Of a stretch of 7,912 bases of DNA, positions 1-6,052 are shown piece by piece. The notes under the pieces were generated by a model that searched no databases, was not told the DNA's origin, and worked only from the letters and a program-made list of their open reading frames with translations. Source of the stretch: Sphingomonas sp. (GTDB taxonomy: Bacteria > Pseudomonadota > Alphaproteobacteria > Sphingomonadales > Sphingomonadaceae). The stretch is taken from positions 1 through 7,912 of the forward strand of contig JAIERC010000270.1 of the NCBI GenBank assembly GCA_019747165.1, written 5' to 3'. Both the position numbers and the translations under genes were made by a program. The first letter of the stretch is position 1. Every line of letters starts with the position of its first letter.

Positions 1-298
1 GAAAAGCACTGATTTCAAGCGGGCGGGCGACCTTGGCCAGCACCTTTTCAATCTCTTCGGCAACGATCACCCGGATACCGAGCTCTTCCATATTGCGCTC
101 GAAAGCACCGTCAGCGAGCCTTGCCCTGATCCTAGCTGCTGTCGTCGGGCCGAGATCGGAAGCGATCAGCGCCTCCTCAATCTGGTCCAGCGTGTCCGTA
201 TCAAGTCTGGCTGATCCGAGGCCCGCAAGGTTGCCGATCAGCCGATCTGAAGTGCGCTTGAAGCCGCCAAGCAGCTTTTCGTGCCAGGCGGTGGTCAT
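1..298 (-). CDS. ftsY: FtsY, signal recognition particle receptor GTPase (N-terminal 99 residues, cut by left edge)
   Basis: FtsY is the membrane-associated SRP receptor. It pairs with GTP-loaded Ffh and hands ribosome-nascent chains to the Sec translocon. Only the start is present. The protein begins MTTAWHEKLLGGFKRTSDRL and continues with a typical four-helix N domain (LDTDTLDQIEEALIASDLG near residues 32-50); the G domain lies beyond the left edge. The ATG at 296-298 overlaps the mtaB stop as ATGA, which fixes the start and suggests translational coupling. The N domain begins almost at residue 1, so there is no long acidic A domain like that of E. coli FtsY; short forms are known in alphaproteobacteria. 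Ffh has a similar N domain, but this one has the FtsY-type pattern and ffh itself lies at 3487-4995. Because the fragment stops before the GTPase motifs, identification rests on the N domain and the neighbourhood. Confidence 0.9.
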   Translation of the reverse strand, partial: MTTAWHEKLLGGFKRTSDRLIGNLAGLGSARLDTDTLDQIEEALIASDLGPTTAARIRARLADGAFERNMEELGIRVIVAEEIEKVLAKVARPLEISAF

Positions 299-1575
299 GC
301 CGGCTCCCCAATCAACCGCGTGCCATCGACGCCAGTGATGGTCATCGCCACAATTTCTCCTACCATCGGCGGGTGCGCCGGGTCACCCGGGACACGGATT
401 TCCGCAAAATTCGGCGCGTGCCCGCGATCACCGGGGCGCTCAACCAGAATTGACTGCACCGAGCCGACCTGACTTGCCAGCCACGCCGTTCGTCTTGCCG
501 ACGCGGCGTCTCGCAGCGTGGCTGCGCGCGTTTTGCGGATCGCGGGCGATACCTGCGGCATGCGCGCGGCGGGGGTGCCCTCACGGGGCGAATAGGGAAA
601 GATATGCGCGTGGACGATATCGCAATCATCGATCAGCGCCGCGCTGTTGGCGAACATGGCGTCATCCTCGGTCGGAAATCCAGCGATCAGGTCGGCGCCA
701 ATCGCAATGCTTGGCCGGGCACGCTTTAAGCGCTCGACGATCCGCACTGAATCAGCGCGACTATGCCGCCGCTTCATGCGCTTCAGGATCATGTCGTCGC
801 CAGCCTGCAAGGACAAATGAAGATGCGGCATGATCCGCAGTTCCCCGGTCACAAGGTCGAACAGCCGATCATCAATTTCAATCGAATCGAGTGACGAAAG
901 CCGCAATCTTTGGAGCGTCGGCACGTGCCGCAAGATGCGTTCGATCAGCATCGCCAGCGTCGGGCTGCCGGGCAGATCGGGGCCGTAGCTGGTCAAGTCG
1001 ACCCCGGTAAGGACGATTTCCTGATAGCCAGCGGCGACGAGTGACGCGACACGATCGACCACGGCGCCAGCCGGCACCGAACGGCTGTTTCCGCGGCCAT
1101 GCGGGATAATGCAAAAGGTGCAGCGATGATCACAGCCATTTTGCACCTCAACAAAGGCGCGGGCATGCGCGTCAAAGCTGGTGGCAAGATGCGGGCTGGT
1201 TGCGCGCACCGCCATGATATCGCTCACCATCACGGTTTCGGTGCCGCGCCAAGCGGCCGGATCGAGCTTTTCGGCATTGCCAATCACGCGGGAAACTTCG
1301 GGCATCGCCGCGAAGCCCGCCGGATCGATCTGCGCCGCGCACCCCGTGACGACAATGGCGGCTTCCGGGCGGTCCCGATGCGCCCGGCGGATTGCTGCGC
1401 GAGTCTCGCGCACCGCGCGCTGCGTCACCGCGCAACTGTTGATGACGACCATGTCGCGCCCGGCATTGATGGTGCGGATTGTTTCGCTCTCGGCCAGGTT
1501 CAGCCGACAGCCAAGCGTGATGATTTCCGGATCAACGGTGCGGGCAGCAACAGGGGCAGGGGGGACGGCGGGCAT
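295..1575 (-). CDS. mtaB: MtaB, tRNA t6A37 methylthiotransferase (radical SAM)
   Basis: MtaB adds a methylthio group at C2 of N6-threonylcarbamoyladenosine 37 in ANN-decoding tRNAs, using two iron-sulfur clusters and S-adenosylmethionine. With the ATG at 1573-1575 the protein has 426 residues. The N-terminal UPF0004 domain carries the three cluster cysteines in LGCRLN (C23), NSCAV (C48) and TGCAA (C79). The radical SAM core has NGCDHRCTFC (C148, C152, C155). The last 60 or so residues fit a TRAM RNA-binding domain (IRVPGDPAHPPMVGEIV). LGCRLN and the overall order favour MtaB over MiaB or RimO. An in-frame GTG at 1615-1617 would add 14 Pro/Ala-rich residues and start 8 bases after the upstream stop. 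Neither start has a good Shine-Dalgarno sequence, so the start is uncertain. The gene sits between the GGDEF-EAL gene and ftsY on the same strand and overlaps ftsY by 4 bp. Confidence 0.93.
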   Translation of the reverse strand: MPAVPPAPVAARTVDPEIITLGCRLNLAESETIRTINAGRDMVVINSCAVTQRAVRETRAAIRRAHRDRPEAAIVVTGCAAQIDPAGFAAMPEVSRVIGNAEKLDPAAWRGTETVMVSDIMAVRATSPHLATSFDAHARAFVEVQNGCDHRCTFCIIPHGRGNSRSVPAGAVVDRVASLVAAGYQEIVLTGVDLTSYGPDLPGSPTLAMLIERILRHVPTLQRLRLSSLDSIEIDDRLFDLVTGELRIMPHLHLSLQAGDDMILKRMKRRHSRADSVRIVERLKRARPSIAIGADLIAGFPTEDDAMFANSAALIDDCDIVHAHIFPYSPREGTPAARMPQVSPAIRKTRAATLRDAASARRTAWLASQVGSVQSILVERPGDRGHAPNFAEIRVPGDPAHPPMVGEIVAMTITGVDGTRLIGEPA

Positions 1576-1625
1576 TCCCGTCGATCTAGGGGCCGCTCCC
1601 GGTGAAGTCCACTGCACTGCCGCGA

Positions 1626-3257
1626 TTAGCCCGCCTTGCGCGCATCATCGTCAGCGACATCCAGATCGGTCGTTATTGTCGGCGTGCTGCGCAGCAACCG
1701 CTTTTCGGCAAGCAGGCGACGCGCGTTTGCAGCCGTTAGCGGGCGCCCGTAAAGATAGCCCTGGCCCTTGCTGCATCCCATTGCGCGAAGCCGTTCCTCG
1801 ATGGCGGCATCCTCGATTCCCTCGGCGGTGATCGGCAGGTTCAGGCTCTCGCCAAGCCGCACGATCGCATTGACGATTGCGGCGCTTTCGGCGTTCACAT
1901 TAATTGATCCGACAAAGCTGCGATCGATCTTGATCCGGTCAAACGGCAGGGCGCGCAAATGGGCGAGCGAGCTATACCCCGTTCCAAAGTCGTCAAGCGC
2001 GATGCGGATGCCCTGATTTTTGATACTGCCAACGATCGACTGCGCGAGAGCGAGATTGTCGAACAGCGCCACCTCAGTAATCTCAAGTTCCAGGCGGCTC
2101 GCTGGAAACCCCGTTTCGGTGAGCACCTTGACGATTTTCTGGGCCAGCCAGGGGTCTTTCAGTTGCAGCGGGGAGATATTGACCGACAGACTCAAGCTCT
2201 GTTCCCAATCTTTCGCGATCAAAAACGCCTGGCGCATCACCGACAGCGACAAATCGCTGATCAGCCCGGTATCCTCGGCGATCGCGATGAATTTTTCAGG
2301 GGGGATCAGCCCACGCGTGGGATGTTCCCATCGTGCCAGCGCCTCAAAGCCAAATAGCCGACCGGTGCTAAGGTCGATTTGCTGTTCGAAATAGGGAACG
2401 ATTTCCTGCCGCGGGATCGCGGTGCGAAGCCCAACTTCAAGTTCGTTGCGCGCCTTGAGTTCACGCTCCATTGATTGGTCGAACCAGGCGAAGCGGTTGC
2501 GACCAGTATTTTTGGCCGCATACATGGCGATATCGGCGCTGCGCATCAGCGCATCGATGCTTGCACATCCATGATCTGTCCGGGCAATGCCAATCGAGGC
2601 GCTGATCTGTAATTGCAGGCCATCAGACACAAAGGGCTGGGCGACCCGCGATACAAGCCGTTCGGCGATCCGCTCGACGGTATCGGGATGCGCGGGATCA
2701 AACAGGAATGCACAGGCGAATTCATCGCCGCCCAGCCGCCCCATCAACGCCACCGACGGCATCGCCCGGGCAATTTCTTCCGAAACCAGCCGCAACAGCC
2801 CATCGCCGGTGGCGTGGCCATGCATATCGTTGATGGTCTTGAAGTGATCGAGATCAAGCATCAGCATCGCCAATGCCTTTTGCCGACGCTCAGCCTGAAC
2901 CAGCAGCGCCGCGCCCTCTTCGGCCAGCGAACGCCGATTGAGAAAGCCTGTCAGCGGATCACGCGCCGCGAGCAATTGCGCGCGTTCTTCGGCGGCGGCT
3001 CTCACTTCAACCTCGCGGCGCAACTCATTATGACGCCGCCACCCGATCAGAATCAGGGCAACGTTGAGCAACAGGGCAATCACCAATGTTCGGTCGGTTG
3101 GGTCGCCGGTGGCGAAATAATATTTGATCGCGCTCGACAACGCCGAACTGCCCGTGCCGACAAACAACAGGATCGCCGCCACGGTGATCGCGCCACTCGT
3201 CAGGTCGCGGCGAGCGGTTCTTGGCTTATGGGCGTTGTCGGCCATTTCCAGCGTCAT
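1626..3257 (-). CDS. Membrane GGDEF-EAL protein (c-di-GMP cyclase/phosphodiesterase)
   Basis: Probable bifunctional c-di-GMP enzyme at the inner membrane, 543 residues from the chosen start. Two hydrophobic helices (about 22-38 and 57-73) bracket a short periplasmic loop of about 20 residues. A short charged linker, REVEVRAAAEERAQ, leads into a GGDEF domain (RDPLTGFLNRR near 99-109, DLDHFKTIND near 135-144, intact GGDEF at 176-180). An EAL domain follows with the usual catalytic set: EALAR (305-309), SVNIS with N360, ELEITE (390-395), DDFGTGYSS (422-430), K443 in KIDRSF, E479 in AEGIE and Q499. By motif, both domains could be active. The cyclase I-site RxxD is absent: PSVA stands in its place. 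There is no PAS, GAF or other sensor domain. The ATG at 3255-3257 was chosen because AGGGG lies 9 bases upstream; ATGs at 3279-3281 and 3243-3245 are alternatives. The frame stays open upstream to 3404, but that stretch is Ser/Pro-rich and does not look like protein. Confidence 0.9.
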   Translation of the reverse strand: MTLEMADNAHKPRTARRDLTSGAITVAAILLFVGTGSSALSSAIKYYFATGDPTDRTLVIALLLNVALILIGWRRHNELRREVEVRAAAEERAQLLAARDPLTGFLNRRSLAEEGAALLVQAERRQKALAMLMLDLDHFKTINDMHGHATGDGLLRLVSEEIARAMPSVALMGRLGGDEFACAFLFDPAHPDTVERIAERLVSRVAQPFVSDGLQLQISASIGIARTDHGCASIDALMRSADIAMYAAKNTGRNRFAWFDQSMERELKARNELEVGLRTAIPRQEIVPYFEQQIDLSTGRLFGFEALARWEHPTRGLIPPEKFIAIAEDTGLISDLSLSVMRQAFLIAKDWEQSLSLSVNISPLQLKDPWLAQKIVKVLTETGFPASRLELEITEVALFDNLALAQSIVGSIKNQGIRIALDDFGTGYSSLAHLRALPFDRIKIDRSFVGSINVNAESAAIVNAIVRLGESLNLPITAEGIEDAAIEERLRAMGCSKGQGYLYGRPLTAANARRLLAEKRLLRSTPTITTDLDVADDDARKAG

Positions 3258-3258
3258 T

Positions 3259-3271
3259 AGGGGATACCCCT
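3259..3271 (-). promoter_or_regulatory. Small inverted repeat containing the Shine-Dalgarno sequence of the GGDEF-EAL gene
   Basis: On the minus strand the sequence AGGGGTATCCCCT lies just before the ATG at 3257. It is a perfect 5-bp inverted repeat with a 3-base loop. Its 5' arm is the presumed ribosome binding site AGGGG, so folding of the mRNA would hide it. The stem is GC-rich but short, so a regulatory role is only a possibility. Confidence 0.35.
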
Positions 3272-3409
3272 GTCGGTTCATGGCCGGGAATGTAGACGAT
3301 GGTCGTGTAGATGATCTTAAACCGGATGGTTGCGAAACTATGACGGTTGAGCTAGGGGGACGCTTGATCGCCTCCTTGCAGGAAGCAAAAAAGAGCAAGC
3401 CCAAGGGCT

Positions 3410-3446
3410 AAGCTGGCCGACGAGGTTTCGTCCGCCAGCTTCTTTT
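3410..3446 (+). terminator. Terminator-like hairpin in the ffh leader
   Basis: Arms AAGCTGGC (3410-3417) and GCCAGCTT (3434-3441) pair perfectly. After one C-C mismatch, an inner stem GACGA/TCGTC (3419-3423 and 3428-3432) closes a GGTT loop. The T-rich run TTCTTTT (3440-3446) follows at once, as in a rho-independent terminator read rightward. A second small dyad, AGCCC-AA-GGGCT (3398-3409), abuts it on the left; read leftward, that one is followed by a T6 run, so the pair could act in both directions. The site lies between divergent genes, 45 bases before the ffh ATG. It could be an attenuator of ffh or the end of an unseen short transcript. The rest of 3258-3486 shows no convincing sigma-70 promoter on either strand. 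Confidence 0.6.
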
Positions 3447-3486
3447 GCGTTTCTGGCGGGAGGTTGATCGGTAACGGAGTCTAACG

Positions 3487-4995
3487 ATGTTCGACAGTCT
3501 CAGCGAACGGCTTGGCGGTGTGTTCGATCGGCTACGGGGGCGCGGTGCGCTGACCGAGGCGGACGTGCGCGCGGCGATGCGCGAAGTGCGCGTGGCGCTG
3601 CTCGAGGCTGACGTTGCGCTGCCAGTGGCGCGCGATTTCGTCGACAAGGTGACCGAGCAGGCGGTCGGCCAGAATGTGCTGCGCTCGGTGACGCCGGGGC
3701 AGATGGTCGTCAAGATCGTCAACGACGCGCTGACTGAAATGCTTGGCGCCGACGAGAGCGAACTCGCGCTCGACGTGACCCCGCCGGCGATCATCATGAT
3801 GGTCGGTCTGCAGGGCTCGGGCAAAACAACCACGACGGCCAAGATCGCCAAGCGACTGACCAAGCGTGACGGCAAAAAGGTGCTGATGGCGTCGCTCGAC
3901 GTCAATCGCCCCGCTGCGCAGGAACAGCTAGCGACGCTCGGCACGCAGGCCGAAGTCGCGACGCTGCCGATCGTGGCGGGCCAGCGCCCTGTCGAGATCG
4001 CCCGGCGCGCGCTACAGGCGGCGAAGCTGCAGGGCTATGACGTGCTGATGCTCGACACCGCGGGCCGACTGCATGTCGATCAGGCGCTGATGGACGAGAT
4101 GAAGGCGATCGCGGATATCGCGACGCCGAATGAAATCCTGCTCGTGGTTGACGCGCTGACTGGCCAAGACGCGGTCAATGTCGCGCAGAATTTCAGTGAG
4201 CAGGTGCCGCTGACCGGCGTGGTGCTGACCAGGATGGATGGCGATGCGCGCGGCGGTGCGGCGCTGTCGATGCGCGCCGTCACCGGCAAGCCGATCAAGT
4301 TTGCCGGCACCGGCGAAAAGATGGACGCGATCGAGGCGTTTCATCCGGGGCGCGTGGCTGGGCGCATCCTCGGCATGGGCGATGTCGTCAGCCTGGTCGA
4401 GCGGGCAGCGGAATCGATCCAGGTCGAAGATGCCGAGCGGATGGCCGCGAAGATGGCCAAGGGCCATTTCGACATGGACGATCTGCGCGCGCAACTGGCG
4501 CAGATGCGGCGGATGGGCGGGCTCGGCGCGCTGGCGGGGATGATCCCCGGCATGAAGAAAGCACAGGCCGCCGCCGCTGCTGGTGCAGTCGATGAGCGGC
4601 TGTTGCTGCGGATGGACGCGATGATCACGTCAATGACGCAGAAGGAGCGCTCCAAGCCTGAAATTCTCTCCGCCAAGCGCAAGATCCGCATCGCCAAGGG
4701 CAGCGGCACGACCGTGCAGGACGTCAACAAGTTGCTGAAGATGCATCAGGAAATGGCCACCGCCATGAAGAAGATCAAGAAGATGGGCGGCATGAAGGGC
4801 ATGATGGCGATGCTCGGCAAGGGCGGCATGGGTGGATTGGGCAACGCGCTGGGCGGGCCTGAGCTTGGCGACATGATGGGGAAGGCGGGTGGCGGTCTGC
4901 CGGGCCTGGGCGGGGGCAATCCCCTGAATGGGCCCATTGGCGGCATGCCGAAACTGCCGCCGGGTTTCGAAAATTTCATCAACAAGAAGAAATAA
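3487..4995 (+). CDS. ffh: Ffh, signal recognition particle protein (SRP54)
   Basis: Ffh is the protein subunit of SRP. It binds 4.5S RNA and hydrophobic signal sequences on nascent chains, and docks with FtsY at the inner membrane. It has 502 residues, slightly longer than the roughly 450 of many bacterial homologues. The order is an N domain (about 1-87), a G domain with P-loop GLQGSGKT (107-114), DVNRPAAQEQL (138-148), DTAGR (190-194), TRMDGDARGG (248-257) and GTGEKMDAIEAFHPGR, then a Met-rich M domain (about 325-440) holding the RNA- and signal-binding region (KRKIRIAKGSGTT near 398-409). The extra length is a Gly/Met/Pro-rich C-terminal tail (about 441-502) ending NKKK. G4 has TRMD rather than TKMD, a conservative change. 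The ATG has GGAG 7 bases upstream. It leads the operon with rpsP and rimM. Confidence 0.98.
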   Translation: MFDSLSERLGGVFDRLRGRGALTEADVRAAMREVRVALLEADVALPVARDFVDKVTEQAVGQNVLRSVTPGQMVVKIVNDALTEMLGADESELALDVTPPAIIMMVGLQGSGKTTTTAKIAKRLTKRDGKKVLMASLDVNRPAAQEQLATLGTQAEVATLPIVAGQRPVEIARRALQAAKLQGYDVLMLDTAGRLHVDQALMDEMKAIADIATPNEILLVVDALTGQDAVNVAQNFSEQVPLTGVVLTRMDGDARGGAALSMRAVTGKPIKFAGTGEKMDAIEAFHPGRVAGRILGMGDVVSLVERAAESIQVEDAERMAAKMAKGHFDMDDLRAQLAQMRRMGGLGALAGMIPGMKKAQAAAAAGAVDERLLLRMDAMITSMTQKERSKPEILSAKRKIRIAKGSGTTVQDVNKLLKMHQEMATAMKKIKKMGGMKGMMAMLGKGGMGGLGNALGGPELGDMMGKAGGGLPGLGGGNPLNGPIGGMPKLPPGFENFINKKK

Positions 4996-5007
4996 TGGCT
5001 TCGGCCA
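4996..5007 (+). other. UUCG-loop mini-hairpin between ffh and rpsP
   Basis: Directly after the ffh stop codon lies TGGC-TTCG-GCCA, a 4-bp stem closed by a TTCG (UUCG in RNA) tetraloop. UUCG loops are unusually stable. No T run follows it, so it is not an intrinsic terminator. It might mark an RNA processing or stability point within the operon, or be chance. Confidence 0.3.
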
Positions 5008-5043
5008 CAAATCATCTGATCAGAAAGAAGAGAGAACTAAATT

Positions 5044-5532
5044 ATGGCACTGAGCATTCGTTTGTCGCGTGGCGGCTCCAAGAAGCGTCCTTATTACCGC
5101 GTTGTCGTCGCTGACGCGCGGTCCCCGCGCGATGGCCGCTTCATCGAGAAGATCGGCACCTATAACCCGCTGCTCGCCAAGGACAGCCCGGAGCGCATCA
5201 AGCTCGATACTGACCGTGCCAAGCATTGGCTGAGCGTCGGCGCGCAGCCGACCGACCGCGTCGCGCGTTTCCTTGACGTGCTGGGTGTCAAGGAACGTCC
5301 GGCCCGCAGCAACCCGAACAAGGGCAAGCCCGGCGAAAAGGCGACCGAACGCGCTGAAGAGCGCGCCGAAAAGCTGAAGGCGGCTGAAGAAGCTGCGGCA
5401 GCGGCAGCAGCCGCTCCGGCGCCTGAGCCCGAGCCCGAAGTTGTCGCCGAAGAGCCCGCCGCCGAAGAAGCGGTCGCCGAGGAAACGGCGCCTGCCGCCG
5501 CTGAAACCGAAGAAAAGCCTGCTGAGGCATAA
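5044..5532 (+). CDS. rpsP: 30S ribosomal protein bS16 with long acidic C-terminal extension
   Basis: bS16 is a small-subunit protein that binds 16S rRNA early in 30S assembly. The first 83 or so residues are the conserved fold: MALSIRLSRGGSKKRPYYRV, then SPRDGRFIEKIGTYNPL, and RAKHWLSVGAQPTDRV. The family is usually about 80-90 residues, but this protein has 162. Residues 84-112 are a charged, mostly basic linker (PNKGKPGEKATERAEERAEK). Residues 113-162 are almost only Ala, Glu, Pro, Val and Thr with a single lysine, hence strongly acidic and probably disordered. Similar tails occur in other sphingomonad bS16 proteins. A purine-rich AGAAGAGAGA lies about 9 bases before the ATG. The gene follows ffh by 48 bases, and its TAA overlaps the rimM ATG by one base (TAATG), a mark of coupled translation. 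Confidence 0.97.
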   Translation: MALSIRLSRGGSKKRPYYRVVVADARSPRDGRFIEKIGTYNPLLAKDSPERIKLDTDRAKHWLSVGAQPTDRVARFLDVLGVKERPARSNPNKGKPGEKATERAEERAEKLKAAEEAAAAAAAAPAPEPEPEVVAEEPAAEEAVAEETAPAAAETEEKPAEA

Positions 5533-6008
5533 TGCCCACGGATCGCCCCGTTACCCTGGCCGTCGTGATCGGCGCGCATGGGGTGGCGGGGGAGGTGCGG
5601 CTGAAGGTCTTCGCTGAGGACCTGAAGCCGTACAAGAGTTTCAACCAAGGCGCTTTCACGCTGAAATCTGCGCGCGTCGGCAGCAACGGCACGATAGCGC
5701 GTTTTGCCGAAATCGCCGATCGCAATGCGGCCGAGGCGATGCGCGGCACCGAACTCACCGTTCCCCGGTCGAGCCTGCCGCCCTTGGCGGACGGCGAATA
5801 TTATCACGCTGATATCCTGGGGCTGCCAGTAGTGACCGATACGGGCGACGCCGTGGGGGTCGTTGTGGCGATCGACAATTTCGGTGCGGGCGACGTGCTG
5901 GAAATTGAACGCCCCGACAAGAAGCGTTTCATGGTACCAATGCGGGTGGAGGCGGTCCCCGAATGGGATGATGCCCGGTTGGTCATTACGGCCAGCTATA
6001 TCGGCTAA
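5532..6008 (+). CDS. rimM: RimM, 16S rRNA processing / 30S maturation factor
   Basis: RimM helps maturation of the 30S subunit head by binding uS19 and free 30S particles. It has 158 residues, normal for the family. The N-terminal RimM domain carries GAHGVAGEVRLKVF (14-27). The C-terminal PRC-barrel begins at the characteristic ADGEYYHADILGL (86-98) and includes NFGAGDVLEIERP (116-128) and MVPMRVEAVP (134-143). The ATG overlaps the rpsP stop, so it depends on ribosomes finishing rpsP. In most proteobacteria trmD and rplS follow directly; here they do not, and the next gene is an unrelated one 44 bases downstream. Confidence 0.97.
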   Translation: MPTDRPVTLAVVIGAHGVAGEVRLKVFAEDLKPYKSFNQGAFTLKSARVGSNGTIARFAEIADRNAAEAMRGTELTVPRSSLPPLADGEYYHADILGLPVVTDTGDAVGVVVAIDNFGAGDVLEIERPDKKRFMVPMRVEAVPEWDDARLVITASYIG

Positions 6009-6027
6009 CACCCCCTTGCGCCCCAAC

Positions 6028-6046
6028 TCCTACTATGTTAGTAGGA
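6028..6046 (+). promoter_or_regulatory. Perfect 8-bp inverted repeat over the ribosome binding site of the GRDP-like gene
   Basis: TCCTACTA-TGT-TAGTAGGA is a perfect 8-bp inverted repeat with a 3-base spacer in the short gap after rimM. Its right arm ends in AGGA, the likely Shine-Dalgarno sequence, 6 bases before the ATG at 6053. As RNA the hairpin would sequester the binding site; as DNA the 19-bp dyad could be a repressor operator. No T run follows, so it is not a standard terminator. Confidence 0.5.
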
Positions 6047-6052
6047 TATTAG

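Noticed and set aside
1181..1831. Long plus-strand open frame opposite mtaB and the end of the GGDEF-EAL gene
   Set aside because: It crosses the junction of two real minus-strand genes, is Arg/Ser/Ala-rich without motifs, and has no supporting start.
3371..3400. GGAAGCA resembling part of the 4.5S SRP RNA, close to ffh
   Set aside because: Only a short match; the rest of the conserved SRP RNA loop and its pairing arms are missing.
3258..3404. N-terminal extension of the GGDEF-EAL protein up to 3404
   Set aside because: The added 49 residues are Ser/Pro/Arg-rich and unlike a signal or membrane segment, and the upstream start lacks a ribosome binding site. The ATG at 3257 has AGGGG at good spacing.
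4012..4494. Minus-strand open frames opposite the ffh G and M domains
   Set aside because: Rich in Arg and His with no recognisable domain; a shadow of the strongly biased codons of ffh.
5010..5025. Palindrome TCTGATCAGA between ffh and rpsP
   Set aside because: A 10-bp palindrome without spacer cannot form an RNA hairpin, and nothing else suggests an operator inside the operon.
5385..5430. GCAGCGGCAGCAGCC-type repeat in rpsP
   Set aside because: It encodes the poly-Ala run of the bS16 tail in frame with mixed Ala codons; low-complexity coding sequence, not a repeat element.
5160..6026. Long minus-strand open frame opposite rpsP and rimM
   Set aside because: It is antisense to two unmistakable genes, rich in Ser/Ala from the complement of Ala/Glu codons, and matches no family. 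High GC content produces such frames.
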